DNA of 53,704 nt. It comes from JBQCHF01 sp051953655. GTDB lineage: Bacteria > Actinomycetota > Actinomycetes > Motilibacterales > Motilibacteraceae. Positions 1 to 8,793 of this stretch are shown piece after piece. The stretch is from positions 1-53,704 of the forward strand of contig JBQCIO010000098.1 of NCBI GenBank assembly GCA_051953655.1. Reading direction: 5' to 3'. The position numbers and the translations under genes were made by a program. A model generated the notes under the pieces. That model saw only the letters and a list, made by a program, of their open reading frames with translations. It was not told where the DNA came from and searched no databases. Every line of letters begins with the position of its first letter. Position 1 is the first letter of the stretch.

Positions 1-81
1 CCGGTGCGTTCCACCCATAGTTCGGCCATGGCTTATGTCTACCGGGCTCCCGAACTTTGGCGCGCGAGCATACTGCTTTGC

Positions 82-924
82 ATGGCCACCCTGGTCGCGT
101 TCCACGCCCACCCCGACGACGAGGTGCTGCTCACCGGAGGCGTCCTCGCGGCCGCGGCGGCCGGCGGGCACCGGGTCGTGCTGGTCGTGGCGACCAGCGG
201 GGGGGCCGGGCTGAGCGACGTCGGCGCCGGGGAGGAGCTGGCCCGGTGCCGGGAGCGGGAGCTGCGGGCGTCGGCCGAGGTGCTCGGCTGCGCCCGGGTC
301 GTCCTGCTCGGCTACGCCGACTCGGGCATGGACGGGGCGGCCGCCACGGCACCCGGGGCGCCGCGCTTCGCCGACGTCGACCTCGAGGTCGCGGCCGGGC
401 GGCTGGCCGAGGTCCTGCGCGAGGAGGAGGCGACCGTCCTCACCGTCTACGACGCGCGCGGCGGCTACGGCCATCCTGACCACGTCCAGGTCCACCGGGT
501 CGGTGTGCGTGCCGCGCAGCTGGCCGGCACCCCGGTCGTGCTCGAGGCGACCGTCGACCGCGACCTGTTCCGGCTGGTGCTGTCCGCCGCCCGCCTCGCC
601 GGCCGGCTGGTGCCGCGGCTGCCGCTGCTCCCCGCCACGCAGGTCTACACGCCCAGGGCGGAGATCACCCACCGGGTCGATGTCCGAGCATGGCTGCCCG
701 CCAAACGTGCAGCCATGGCCGCTCACACCTCCCAGTCGGTCGGCGGCGCGGCGCCGCGGACGCTGGCGGTGCTCCTCCGCCTGCCGGACTTCCTCCTACG
801 TCGTGTCGTAGGGACCGAGTGGTTCGTGCAGCGGGGGATCCGCGCCCCGCGGCGGCCCTACCCCGACGTCTTCGCCACCGCCCCGGTGATGGGCGAGGCT
901 CGCCGGGCAGCGGGGGAGAGGTAG
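82..924 (+). CDS. PIG-L family (LmbE-like) deacetylase
   Basis: Predicted zinc-dependent N-deacetylase of the PIG-L/LmbE fold, the family that includes MshB and Mca of mycothiol metabolism and many glycoconjugate deacetylases. The N-terminus reads ATLVAFHAHPDDE, with the family AHPDDE metal motif, and a second motif GYGHPDHVQVHR supplies the remaining histidine ligand. About 280 residues, normal for the family. I start at ATG 82 because the fold begins immediately there; the frame stays open upstream to base 4, but that extension does not look like protein. A CATACT hexamer (69-74) lies 7 bases before the ATG, so the mRNA may be leaderless. The substrate cannot be told from sequence. Confidence 0.85.
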   Translation: MATLVAFHAHPDDEVLLTGGVLAAAAAGGHRVVLVVATSGGAGLSDVGAGEELARCRERELRASAEVLGCARVVLLGYADSGMDGAAATAPGAPRFADVDLEVAAGRLAEVLREEEATVLTVYDARGGYGHPDHVQVHRVGVRAAQLAGTPVVLEATVDRDLFRLVLSAARLAGRLVPRLPLLPATQVYTPRAEITHRVDVRAWLPAKRAAMAAHTSQSVGGAAPRTLAVLLRLPDFLLRRVVGTEWFVQRGIRAPRRPYPDVFATAPVMGEARRAAGER

Positions 925-957
925 CCCGCCGGGCAGCACCTGCCAGGCTGTGCGCTC

Positions 958-1164
958 GTGGAGGACGTCGAGGTCGGTCAGGCCGGGATCAGGCTCGGAC
1001 AGCTGCTCAAGCTGGCGGGCGTCGTCGACTCGGGCGGCGAGGCGAAGCTGCTGCTCGAGCAGGGCGCGGTCACGGTCAACGGGTCCGTCGAGGAGCGTCG
1101 GGGTGCGCAGCTGCACCCGGGCGACGTCGTCGGCTGCCGCGGCCGCGAGCTGCGCCTGACCTGA
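958..1164 (+). CDS. small S4-domain RNA-binding protein (YbcJ/YaaA-like)
   Basis: A 68-residue protein made almost entirely of an S4 RNA-binding fold: an N-terminal helical part (IRLGQLLKLAGVVDSGGEAK) followed by LLLEQGAVTVNG and a basic end with HPGDVV. This matches the stand-alone S4 proteins of the YbcJ/YaaA group, thought to bind structured RNA. It starts at GTG 958, 33 bases after the deacetylase. No Shine-Dalgarno is obvious, and a CAGGCT hexamer sits 8 bases upstream, so leaderless initiation is possible. The role is inferred from the family only. Confidence 0.8.
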   Translation: MEDVEVGQAGIRLGQLLKLAGVVDSGGEAKLLLEQGAVTVNGSVEERRGAQLHPGDVVGCRGRELRLT

Positions 1165-1176
1165 GCAGCCGGCCGC

Positions 1177-1899
1177 TCACCACGGGACGACCGTCCCGTC
1201 CCAGGAGAGCAGCAGGCCGCTGGGCCCGTCGTCGGGCAGCGTGGCGAGCCGCACGGCGCCGGCTGCTGCCTCGGCCGGGTCGCCGCCGCTGCCGGCAGCG
1301 TGCGCGTTGAGGTTGGTGGCCCGCAGACCGGGGGCCAACGCGTTGACCTTGATCCCGTCGTCGGCGAGCGCCTGCGCGTAGAAGACGGTCAGGGCGTCGA
1401 GCGCGGTCTTGGACGACCGGTAGGCCGCGCCCCGCCCGGTGCCGGCGGCGCGGACGTCGAACTGCGGGTTCGGGGCGGTGCTCCAGGTCAGCGAGCCGGT
1501 GCCGCTGGAGACGTTGACGATGCGGGGGCGCGCTGAGCGGCGCAGTGCGGGCAGGAACGCGTTGGTGACGGCGACCACGCCGAAGACGTTGGTCTCGTAG
1601 GTGCGCCGGAACAGCTCGAGGTCGATGTCCGTGACGACCTCGGCGATGTCGGGCGAGATACCGGCGTTGTTGACGAGGACGTCGAGGGCCGGGACGGCGG
1701 CGGCCGCGGTGGCGACGCTGGCGGGGTCGGTCACGTCGAGGGGCAGCACGCGCCCGCCGGTCTCTGCGGCCGCCTGCTCGCCCCGCGCGGCGTCACGTGC
1801 GCCGACCAGAACGGTCCAGCCCAGGGCAGAGAGCTGACGGGCGATCTCCTTGCCGATGCCGCTGGTGGCGCCGGTGACGAGTGCGGTGGAAGAGTTCAT
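1177..1899 (-). CDS. short-chain dehydrogenase/reductase (SDR)
   Basis: Classical NAD(P)-dependent SDR of 240 residues. The Rossmann motif TGATSGIGKEIA lies near residues 8-19, NNAGIS near 82-87, and the catalytic YRSSK in the last third. The start at ATG 1899 places the nucleotide-binding strand (STALVTG) at the N-terminus as usual; the frame is open further upstream but with no SDR-like sequence. A CAGGCT hexamer lies 7 bases before the ATG. It is divergent from the XRE/MmyB regulator at 1977, a common pairing in which the regulator controls the reductase. Substrate unknown. Confidence 0.88.
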   Translation of the reverse strand: MNSSTALVTGATSGIGKEIARQLSALGWTVLVGARDAARGEQAAAETGGRVLPLDVTDPASVATAAAAVPALDVLVNNAGISPDIAEVVTDIDLELFRRTYETNVFGVVAVTNAFLPALRRSARPRIVNVSSGTGSLTWSTAPNPQFDVRAAGTGRGAAYRSSKTALDALTVFYAQALADDGIKVNALAPGLRATNLNAHAAGSGGDPAEAAAGAVRLATLPDDGPSGLLLSWDGTVVPW

Positions 1900-1976
1900 A
1901 TCGCCCAGCCTGGTGCCGGCGGGCGAGCGCGACCAGGCCCAGCCGGTACCACCCAGCGGTCGTGTGCGGAGGTGCG

Positions 1977-2831
1977 ATGTCCAAGGCGGAGCTGGCCGGG
2001 TTCCTGCGCGACCGGCGCGCCCGGCTGCATCCCGCGCGCGTCGACGACCGGCCCCGGCGCACCCCTGGCCTGCGCCGGGAGGAGGTCGCGGAACGCGCGG
2101 GCATGTCCGTGGAGTACTACACCCGGCTCGAGCAGGCCCGCGGAGCACACCCGTCCGGGCGCATCCTCGAGCAGCTCAGCGCCGCGCTCGAGCTGGACCT
2201 CGCCGACCGCAACCGGCTGTTCGCCCTGGCCACCGCCGCACCTCCGCCGCCGCGCACCGTGCCGCAGCAGGTCCGCCCGCAGGTGGCCGAGCTGCTGCAC
2301 CGGATGCCCGCCACCGCCGCGATCGTGACCGCGGCGACCTACGACGTCATCGCCTGCAACCCGCTGGCCGAGGCGCTGCTCGGGCACCTGGAGGAGGAGG
2401 CCAACCTCGCGCGGCGCTACTTCCTGCACGGTCGCCACTGGAGCTCCGACGCCGACGACTTCGGCGAGGTCGTCGTCGCTCGCCTGCGCGCGGCCGCCAC
2501 CCGCTACCCGCGCGACCCCGACCTGGCAGAGCTGCTGCGCCGGCTGCGGTCCGGGAGCGCCCGGTTCGGGGAGCTGTGGGCCGCCGAGCCGACGCGGACA
2601 CCGGGCCACCGCACCAAGACGGTCGAGCATCCCGTGGTGGGCCGGCTGCAGGTCACGTGCGACGTCCTGCTGGTGCCCGAGGACGACCAGCAGGTCGTCC
2701 TCATCACCGCCGAGCCCGGCAGTCGGGACGAGGAAGCCCTGCGCTCGCTCGCGATCTCGACGGGACCACGGCGGGTCAGTGCTCGAGCACAGCCGCCTGG
2801 CGGGGTAGCAGCGGCACGGCGAGCAGGCTGA
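1977..2831 (+). CDS. XRE-family regulator with MmyB-like ligand domain
   Basis: DNA-binding transcription factor of 284 residues. Residues of about 5-75 form the helix-turn-helix (RTPGLRREEVAERAGMSVEY, then YTRLEQARGAHPS), and the rest is the MmyB-like PAS-related domain (TAATYDVIACNPLAEALLG), thought to bind a small molecule. ATG 1977 follows a GGAGGT ribosome site at 3-base spacing. It is divergent from the SDR at 1899, so it probably controls that gene and itself. The 3' end overlaps the convergent MFS gene by 56 bases; the last 20 or so residues are low-complexity and may be a recent extension. Confidence 0.88.
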   Translation: MSKAELAGFLRDRRARLHPARVDDRPRRTPGLRREEVAERAGMSVEYYTRLEQARGAHPSGRILEQLSAALELDLADRNRLFALATAAPPPPRTVPQQVRPQVAELLHRMPATAAIVTAATYDVIACNPLAEALLGHLEEEANLARRYFLHGRHWSSDADDFGEVVVARLRAAATRYPRDPDLAELLRRLRSGSARFGELWAAEPTRTPGHRTKTVEHPVVGRLQVTCDVLLVPEDDQQVVLITAEPGSRDEEALRSLAISTGPRRVSARAQPPGGVAAARRAG

Positions 2832-4212
2832 GCGCGCACGCGGCCAGCACGATGCCGAGGCTCTCGCCCACCGCGTGCACCTCGCTCGAGCCGACCGAGG
2901 CGACCGAGCCCCCCGCGGCGAAGTAGACCGAGGTCACCAGTGCCGAGCCGGTGCCGGCGGCGATCTGCTGGACGGCGGACAGGGATCCGCTCGCGGCGCC
3001 GGCCTCCTGCGCCGAGACGTCGCCCAGTGCCGTGTCGAACAGGCAGGTGAAGCAGGATCCGGCACCTGCGCCGATGAGCAGGATCGCGGCCGAGAGCTGC
3101 CACCACGGGGCGGCGAGGCCGCCGACGAGGAGGGCCCGCAGCAGCAGCGCGACGCCGGCGGCGGACAGCAGCAGCCCGAGGAGCACGAGCCGGCGGCCGA
3201 GCCGCTCGATCAGGGCCATGCACGCCCCGGCCGCCAGGATGATGCCGATGGTCAGCGGCAGCAGCCCGAGCGAGGTGCGGGCGGGGCTGTAGTGCAGCCC
3301 GTCCTGGAAGAACAGCGAGATCACGTAGACCAGCCCGTTGACCGCGGCGAAGACCAGCAGGCCCATGAGCAGGCCGGCCACGAACCCGCGGCTGCGGAAC
3401 AGCGACGGCGTGATCAGCGGCGTCGAGGATCGCGCCTGCCGCGCGGCGAAGGCGGCGAAGGCGCAGCCGGATGCGGTGAGCAGCGCCGCCGAGGGGACGT
3501 GCCACCCGTCGGTCGAGCCGGTGATCAGGCCGTAGAGCAGGCTGAACAGGGCGAGGATGAGCAGCGCCGCGCCGACGGCGTCGATGCGGGTCGACCGGTC
3601 CGGCTCGACGTCGGGGAGCACCCTCCGGGCGACCAGCAGCGCGCCGCCGCCGAGCACGATGTTGATCAGGAAGATCGGTCGCCAGCCGAGCCCGAGCAGG
3701 TCGGCGTCGATGAGGAAGCCGGCCACGATCGGCCCGGCCACGGAGAAGAGGCCCAGCATCGGGCCGAAGGCGCTGAAGGCCTTGCGCAGCGCGTCGCGCG
3801 GGAAGGTGCGCGTCATGATCGCCATGCCCTGCGGGATCATGAGCGCGCCGAAAGCGCCCTGCGCGGCGCGGGCCGCGACGAGCATGACCGGGTCGGCGGC
3901 TGCGCCGGCGAGCGCGGAGGCCGCCACGAAGCCGCCCATGCCGATGAGCATGGTGCGCCGCTGCCCGTAGCGGTCGCCGAGGCGGCCGCCGAGAACGAGC
4001 AGCGAGCCGAGCGCGAGCGAGTAGGCCGCGCCGAGCCACGTGACGAGGGTCGCGCCCCCGCCGAGGTCGCGGACCACGCTCGGCGCGGCGACGTTGGTCA
4101 CCGTGGCGTCGATCAGGTCGAGGGCGTCGGCGAGCAGCACCACGAGCAGCGTCAGCCACAGGGTGCGGTTCGAGTAGGCGGTGGGGGTCCGGGACATCTG
4201 TGCCGTCGTCAT
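2776..4212 (-). CDS. MFS efflux transporter, DHA2 (EmrB/QacA) type
   Basis: Integral membrane exporter of 478 residues, the size expected for 14-helix DHA2 drug/proton antiporters. The first helix carries LADALDLIDATVTNVAAPSV, where the family D-x-T-V-x-N-V-A-x-P signature is clear, and the cytoplasmic loop GGRLGDRYGQRR is motif A. Start ATG 4212 lies 7 bases after a TACGTT -10 hexamer, so the transcript is probably leaderless. It is divergent from a TetR repressor, with a perfect 14-base palindrome inside its own promoter spacer, implying induction by a compound that releases the repressor. The substrate cannot be predicted. Confidence 0.9.
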   Translation of the reverse strand: MTTAQMSRTPTAYSNRTLWLTLLVVLLADALDLIDATVTNVAAPSVVRDLGGGATLVTWLGAAYSLALGSLLVLGGRLGDRYGQRRTMLIGMGGFVAASALAGAAADPVMLVAARAAQGAFGALMIPQGMAIMTRTFPRDALRKAFSAFGPMLGLFSVAGPIVAGFLIDADLLGLGWRPIFLINIVLGGGALLVARRVLPDVEPDRSTRIDAVGAALLILALFSLLYGLITGSTDGWHVPSAALLTASGCAFAAFAARQARSSTPLITPSLFRSRGFVAGLLMGLLVFAAVNGLVYVISLFFQDGLHYSPARTSLGLLPLTIGIILAAGACMALIERLGRRLVLLGLLLSAAGVALLLRALLVGGLAAPWWQLSAAILLIGAGAGSCFTCLFDTALGDVSAQEAGAASGSLSAVQQIAAGTGSALVTSVYFAAGGSVASVGSSEVHAVGESLGIVLAACALSLLAVPLLPRQAAVLEH

Positions 4213-4219
4213 GACGAGG

Positions 4220-4284
4220 AACGTACCGAACATGTTCGGCACGAACAAGTACGGCCCGAACATATTCGAGATAGACGGTAGGGT
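4220..4284. promoter_or_regulatory. divergent promoters and TetR operators between MFS and tetR
   Basis: On the minus strand a -35 TTGTTC (4243-4248) and -10 TACGTT (4220-4225) are 17 bases apart. The perfect palindrome CCGAACATGTTCGG (4226-4239) fills that spacer. A near copy, CCGAACATATTCGA, lies at 4256-4269, 30 bases away on the same face. GTTCG-GCA-CGAAC (4234-4246) adds an overlapping inverted repeat. On the plus strand a TAGGGT -10 (4279-4284) precedes the tetR GTG by 6 bases. The two palindromes are positioned to shut both promoters. Confidence 0.75.
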
Positions 4285-4290
4285 GAGGCT

Positions 4291-4968
4291 GTGAGACGCG
4301 AACCCGTCAGCCGCCGCGACCGACCCGCCAAGCCCGCGCTGAGCAGGGACGGCATCGTCGACGCGGCGCTCGCCGTGGTGACGGCAGAGGGTCTCGAGAA
4401 GCTGACCATGCGGCGGCTGGCCGTCGAGCTCGACACCGCGCCGGCGTCCCTCTATGTCTACGTCAAGAGCAACACCGAGCTGCACGCGCTGATCCTGGGC
4501 CGGCTGCTGGCGCGGCTCGACGTGCGCTGGAGCGGCCGCGGCGACTGGCGTGGGCGGCTGCGCCGGCTCCTCGTCGACTACGTCGACCTGCTCATGGAGC
4601 AGCCGGCCCTGGCCCGTGCCGCGCTGGTGACCTGGCCCACGGGCCCGGCCTATCTCGACCTGCTCGACCTCGTCGTCCGTCTGCTCGTGGCCGGGGGAGT
4701 GCCGGACTCGCGTGCCGCCTGGGGGGTCGATGCCCTGCTGCAGCAGGCGACCGCCATGGCCGCCGAGTACGCGAACCGCGACGCGGACGACGGCGAGGCG
4801 CTGGCGGACCTGGGGGCGGAGCTGGAGGCGGCCGATCCTCGCCGCCATGCGGCGCTGCTGCGCCTGGGCGCCGGGCAGCTGGCCGGCGGCGACCCGACGG
4901 CGCGGCGCGACTGGGCGATCGACGCGCTCGTCGCCGGCATCGTGGCCACCCCGCGCGACGGCGAGTGA
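4291..4968 (+). CDS. TetR-family repressor with TetR_C-type ligand domain
   Basis: Transcriptional repressor of 225 residues. The helix-turn-helix spans about residues 20-65 (IVDAALAVVTAEGLEKLTMR, RRLAVELDTAPASLYVYVKS), with the recognition-helix pattern ASLYxYVKS typical of TetR. The C-terminal two thirds are helical and would form the ligand pocket and dimer face. GTG 4291 is preceded by TAGGGT at 6 bases and no ribosome site, so leaderless initiation is likely. It is divergent from the MFS exporter, with paired palindromes between the genes, which makes this the exporter's local repressor. Confidence 0.9.
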   Translation: MRREPVSRRDRPAKPALSRDGIVDAALAVVTAEGLEKLTMRRLAVELDTAPASLYVYVKSNTELHALILGRLLARLDVRWSGRGDWRGRLRRLLVDYVDLLMEQPALARAALVTWPTGPAYLDLLDLVVRLLVAGGVPDSRAAWGVDALLQQATAMAAEYANRDADDGEALADLGAELEAADPRRHAALLRLGAGQLAGGDPTARRDWAIDALVAGIVATPRDGE

Positions 4969-4998
4969 GTCGCGGGGAGCGGCGCCACCCGACCGACG

Positions 4999-5466
4999 TC
5001 ACAGGTCGAGGTCGCTCAGCCCGGGGTGGTCGGCAGGACGCGGTCCGAGGTCCCAGCGGAACCTCCGCTCCGACTCGTCGATCGGGACGTCGTTGATGCT
5101 GGCGTGCCGTCGTCGCATGAGGCCTTGCTGGTCGAAGAGCCAGTTCTCGTTGCCGTAGGACCGGAACCACGATCCCGCGTCGTCGTGCCACTCATAGGCG
5201 AACCGGACGGCGATCCGGTCGCTGTCGAAGGCCCACATCTCCTTGACGAGCCGGTAGTCCAGCTCCTCGGCCCACTTGCGGATGAGGAACTCGACGATCG
5301 CGGGGCGGCCGGCGAAGAACTCCGACCGGTTGCGCCACCGGCTGTCCTCGCTGTAGGCCAGCGCGACGCGCTGCGGGTCCCGGGTGTTCCACGCGTCCTC
5401 TGCCGCGCGCACCTTCGTGATCGCGTCCTCGCGGCTGAACGGCGGGACCGGCGGTCGGGTGTCCAT
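4999..5466 (-). CDS. DUF1348 family, NTF2/SnoaL-fold protein
   Basis: A 155-residue protein of the DUF1348 branch of the NTF2-like fold. Characteristic stretches are AEDAWNTRDPQRVALAYSED, WRNRSEFFAGR, YRLVKEMWAFDSDRIAVRFA, and the C-terminal GLMRRRHASINDVPIDESER. Members are small soluble cone-shaped proteins of unknown reaction, often near stress or redox genes. It lies 33 bases downstream of the sulfatase on the same strand and may be its operon partner, although nothing in the fold points to sugar metabolism. Confidence 0.85.
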   Translation of the reverse strand: MDTRPPVPPFSREDAITKVRAAEDAWNTRDPQRVALAYSEDSRWRNRSEFFAGRPAIVEFLIRKWAEELDYRLVKEMWAFDSDRIAVRFAYEWHDDAGSWFRSYGNENWLFDQQGLMRRRHASINDVPIDESERRFRWDLGPRPADHPGLSDLDL

Positions 5467-5499
5467 GGGCTCGCTCCTCCCGGCGACGACCCACCGACT

Positions 5500-6939
5500 C
5501 TAGACCGGCCGCTGGTTGTCGGGGTGGGGACCCGGACCGGTGGCATACCTGTGCGCCACATCGACCCCGGCGGACACCGGATGGTCCTGCCCATAGCCGC
5601 GGACGGGCGCCGCGAAGGCGTCGAGCTCGGGGGTGCTGTGCTCGGCGAACCATGTCTGCAGGAGGCTGCGTAGTTCGCACTCGACGTCGAAGTACGACAC
5701 GTTCCCCACGAGGTTGTGGCGCTCTTCGGGATCGGCCCCGAGGTCGTACAGCTCGTCCGGGCCGGCGTAGCGCACGACGAGCTTGTGCGTCCGCGTGCGG
5801 ATCATCCGCGTCCCGCCGTACTCGTCGTAGACGACCAGGCCCTCGACCGTCCCGGCGTCCGTGGACTCCCCGAGCACCCGAGCGGCGAACGACTGACCGG
5901 CGGCGAGCTCGTCGTCAGGGACCGGGATCCCGGCCAGCTCCAGGATCGTGGGGTGCAGCGACGTGGCGCTCATGAGGGCGTCGTCCAGCCGCGGCCGCAC
6001 GGTTCCGGGTCGGTTGATGACGAACGGCACCCGGATCGAGGGGTCCCACAGGTTGGTCGGCCAGGTCCCGTTGCCCTTGCCCCAGATGCCGTGGTGACCG
6101 CAGCTGAAGCCGTTGTCCGAGGTGAACACGACGTAGGTGTCCTCGCGGCGGCCCGTCCGTTCGAGGACGGCGAGCAGCTCACCGACGCCGCGGTCGACAC
6201 CGCTGATCGCGGCGCAGTAGCCGCGCAGCGCCCGCACCGGGTCCTCGTCCTGGGCAGCACGCAGCTCCCCGTCGTCGTCGCGGAACCACGGGTGCCTCGG
6301 CTCCCGGGGGACGCTCGGGAAGTCGGTGCGGCGGTAGAGGTCGAGCAGCTCGTCCGGGTGCTCGTGCTCGTGCCAGGGCGTGTGCGGCGCGGTGTAATTC
6401 ACCTGCAGGTAGAACCGCTCCGTGCCTGCCGCGAGCTCCGTCAGCATCGCTGCCGCCTGCTCGGTGATCGCGTAGGTGACGTAGCCAGGCTCCACGCTCT
6501 CCCGGCCGTCCTCCACCATGGGTGCCCCGAAGTAGTGGCCGCCGCCGTCCCGGTGGGCGTACCAGCGCGTGAAGCCGGGTGCCGGCACCCGGGCGTCCCC
6601 GAGGTGCCACTTCCCCGCGTGCGCGCAGGCGTACCCGTTCCTCGCGAGCACCTCGGGCGTCGTCGTCAGACCGGCGAGGTAGTGCTTCCCGACGCTGCTC
6701 ACGCCGCTGTTCTCGCTGCGCAGCCAGTCGTGGACGCCGTGCGCGGAGGGCATCCGGCCGGTGAGCAGGGACGCCCTGGCGGGCGAGCACACCGGGGAGG
6801 CGCAGAAGAAGTTCTCCAGCTCCAGGCCGGTGGCGCCGAGCTCGTCGAGCACCGGGGTGACGAGCTCGGGCATCAGCCGGCCGCGGGCCCAGGCCCCCTG
6901 GTCGTCGGTGACGACGACGACGAAGTTCGGTGCTCCCAT
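5500..6939 (-). CDS. arylsulfatase-type (S1) sulfatase
   Basis: Sulfate ester hydrolase of 479 residues. The N-terminus NFVVVVTDDQ contributes the metal-binding Asp12-Asp13. CSPAR at residues 51-55, followed by ASLLTGR, is the sulfatase signature, whose Cys51 must be oxidised to formylglycine by the generating enzyme (a candidate is encoded at 18987). GKWHLG and FTSDNGFSCGHHGIWGKGN supply further active-site residues. No signal peptide is seen, so it probably acts in the cytoplasm on imported oligosaccharides. It is the last sugar gene of the GH2-importer operon, 16 bases after the permease, which suggests desulfation of the imported sugar. Confidence 0.92.
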   Translation of the reverse strand: MGAPNFVVVVTDDQGAWARGRLMPELVTPVLDELGATGLELENFFCASPVCSPARASLLTGRMPSAHGVHDWLRSENSGVSSVGKHYLAGLTTTPEVLARNGYACAHAGKWHLGDARVPAPGFTRWYAHRDGGGHYFGAPMVEDGRESVEPGYVTYAITEQAAAMLTELAAGTERFYLQVNYTAPHTPWHEHEHPDELLDLYRRTDFPSVPREPRHPWFRDDDGELRAAQDEDPVRALRGYCAAISGVDRGVGELLAVLERTGRREDTYVVFTSDNGFSCGHHGIWGKGNGTWPTNLWDPSIRVPFVINRPGTVRPRLDDALMSATSLHPTILELAGIPVPDDELAAGQSFAARVLGESTDAGTVEGLVVYDEYGGTRMIRTRTHKLVVRYAGPDELYDLGADPEERHNLVGNVSYFDVECELRSLLQTWFAEHSTPELDAFAAPVRGYGQDHPVSAGVDVAHRYATGPGPHPDNQRPV

Positions 6940-6955
6940 GGGTGATGCGGTCCCT

Positions 6956-7888
6956 TCAGGCCTTGACCGCGCCGGTGGCGAGCCCGGAGCGCCAGTACCG
7001 CTGCAGCGTGAGGAAGAGCAGGATCAGCGGGATCGCGCTCACCAGCGAGCCGACGATCACCAGGCTCTGGTAGTCGGGGTTCTGGGTGATCTTGCCGTTC
7101 CAGAGGTAGAGACCCACGGTGGCCGGCAGCTTGTCCGAGCTGTTGAGCACGATCAGCGGCAGGAAGAAGTTATTCCAGATCGCGACGACATGGATGAGCA
7201 GGATCGTGACGAGACCAGGCGCCATGAGATGGGTGCCCAGGGTCCGAGCGATGCGGAACTCTCCCGCGCCGTCGATGCGGGCCGCCTCCACCAGCTCCGT
7301 GGGGACGGACTGGGTGGCGAACATGCGGGCCAGGAAGACGGAGAACGGGCTGACGAAGCTGGGCAGGAGCACTGCCCAGTAGGTGTTGACGAGCCCGAGG
7401 CGGGTGAGCACCAGGAACTGCGGGAACGCGAGGACCGTCGCCGGCAGCATGGTGCCGACCAGGATCACCCCCGACGCGAGCTCGGACCCGCGGAACCGCA
7501 GCTTGGCCAGGGCGTAGCCGGCCCCACCGCTCAGCGCCGTGCACACCAGGCCGCCCACCGTGGCGTAGAGCAGCGAGTTCAGCAGCCAGCGGCCGAAAGC
7601 GCCGCCGTCGGCGGTGAACAGGCGGTGGAGGTTGTCGACCAGGTGGAGCGGCAGGCTGATCCACACCCCGCTGGTGGAGGCCAGCTCGTTCGTCGCCTTG
7701 GTCGAGGCGATGACCGTCCAGTAGATCGGGAAGAGGGTGTAGGCGGTGAGCGCGAGGATGATCAGCATGCCGATGACGACCGGGAGGCGAGACCCCTCCC
7801 GGCGCCGGCCGGCGGGGCGTCGCGGCTGCCGGACGTGCTCGACCCGGGGACGGGGGACGTCCCGGCGTCGCTGGTCCTGGAGCGTCAT
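6956..7888 (-). CDS. ABC sugar transporter permease, MalG type
   Basis: Inner-membrane permease of 310 residues with six predicted helices. The first is at about residues 37-60 (VVIGMLIILALTAYTLFPIY). The EAA loop for ATPase contact reads VEAARIDGAGEFRI, followed by hydrophobic helices to a short cytoplasmic tail. The start ATG 7888 overlaps the stop of the upstream permease by 4 bases (ATGA), giving translational coupling. Together with the genes at 7885 and 8790 it forms a CUT1-type carbohydrate importer; no ATPase subunit is encoded in the cluster, so a shared MsiK-like ATPase elsewhere is likely, as is usual in actinobacteria. Confidence 0.93.
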   Translation of the reverse strand: MTLQDQRRRDVPRPRVEHVRQPRRPAGRRREGSRLPVVIGMLIILALTAYTLFPIYWTVIASTKATNELASTSGVWISLPLHLVDNLHRLFTADGGAFGRWLLNSLLYATVGGLVCTALSGGAGYALAKLRFRGSELASGVILVGTMLPATVLAFPQFLVLTRLGLVNTYWAVLLPSFVSPFSVFLARMFATQSVPTELVEAARIDGAGEFRIARTLGTHLMAPGLVTILLIHVVAIWNNFFLPLIVLNSSDKLPATVGLYLWNGKITQNPDYQSLVIVGSLVSAIPLILLFLTLQRYWRSGLATGAVKA

Positions 7889-8793
7889 CGGGCGGACTCC
7901 GTCCTGTCTCGGATCCTGAGCACGGTGAACGAGAGCACGAACGCCAGGACCGCGACCACCATGGCGAGCGCGGAGGCCCGCTGGGTCACCCCGTTGCCGG
8001 TCGCCAGCGTGAAGACGGCCAGGTTCGGGGTGAACTTCGAGTCGACCTCGCTCGTGACCGTGCTCAGCACCGCGGGGGCGGCGAACTGCTGGAGCGAGCC
8101 GATGACGGAGAAGGCGAGCGTGATCACGAGCGCCGGCACGATCAGCGGCAGCTTGATGCTGACGGCGGTGCGGATCCCGCCGGCTCCCTCCACCCGCGCC
8201 GACTCGAGGATCTCCCTCGGGATCGACTGCAGCGCGGCGTACAGGATGATCATGTTGTAGCCGATCCACTCCCACGTGCTGATGTTCATCACGGCGAAGA
8301 GGACGCTGTGCTTGCCGAGGAAGTCCACGTGGATGCCGAGGCCAGCCAGGCCTTTGACGATCGGACTGATCTGGGGCAGGTAGAGCGCTCCCCAGACCAG
8401 GGCGGCGATCACGCCGGGGATGGCGTGCGGCAGGAACGCGGCGGTCTGGAAGAACTGCCGTCCCCAGATGATGCCCGCGTCGAACAGCAGTGCCATGAGG
8501 ATGGCGATGGCCAGCATCACCGGGACCTGCACGACGCCGATCAGCAGGACCCGGACGAACCCGTGAAGGATCGCGCCGTCGGACAGCACCGCGGTGTAGT
8601 TGTCCAGCCCGGCGAACACGGTGGTCGTCCCGCCGACGCCCAGGCCACCAGCCACCTGGGTCTTCTGGAAGCTCTGGATGGTGGCCAGGACGATCGGAAG
8701 GGCGAAGAACACCGTGAAGGCGAGGGCGAGGGGGGCGAGCAGCACCCAGGCTGCCCGCCGCTCGCTCGCGTAGGTCGAGGCCGCGCGGGTCAT
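7885..8793 (-). CDS. ABC sugar transporter permease, MalF type
   Basis: Inner-membrane permease of 302 residues. The N-terminal helix is WVLLAPLALAFTVFFALPIV, with more helices after about residue 75. The EAA motif LESARVEGAGGIRTAVSIKL is the ATPase contact site. ATG 8793 overlaps the stop of the binding-protein gene by 4 bases, and its own stop overlaps the next permease by 4 bases, so three genes are translated as one coupled unit. It pairs with the MalG-type permease to form the transmembrane channel of the importer. Confidence 0.93.
   Translation of the reverse strand: MTRAASTYASERRAAWVLLAPLALAFTVFFALPIVLATIQSFQKTQVAGGLGVGGTTTVFAGLDNYTAVLSDGAILHGFVRVLLIGVVQVPVMLAIAILMALLFDAGIIWGRQFFQTAAFLPHAIPGVIAALVWGALYLPQISPIVKGLAGLGIHVDFLGKHSVLFAVMNISTWEWIGYNMIILYAALQSIPREILESARVEGAGGIRTAVSIKLPLIVPALVITLAFSVIGSLQQFAAPAVLSTVTSEVDSKFTPNLAVFTLATGNGVTQRASALAMVVAVLAFVLSFTVLRIRDRTESAR

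Noticed and set aside
2875..4281. Long plus-strand open frame opposite the MFS gene (468 codons)
   Set aside because: Composition is Glu/Gly/Arg/Gln-rich with no fold. It is the antisense of a high-GC gene, whose third-position bias keeps stops away.
6761..8260. Plus-strand open frame opposite sulfatase and permeases (499 codons)
   Set aside because: Same antisense effect; the reverse strand has clear sulfatase and permease motifs and overlapping starts and stops.
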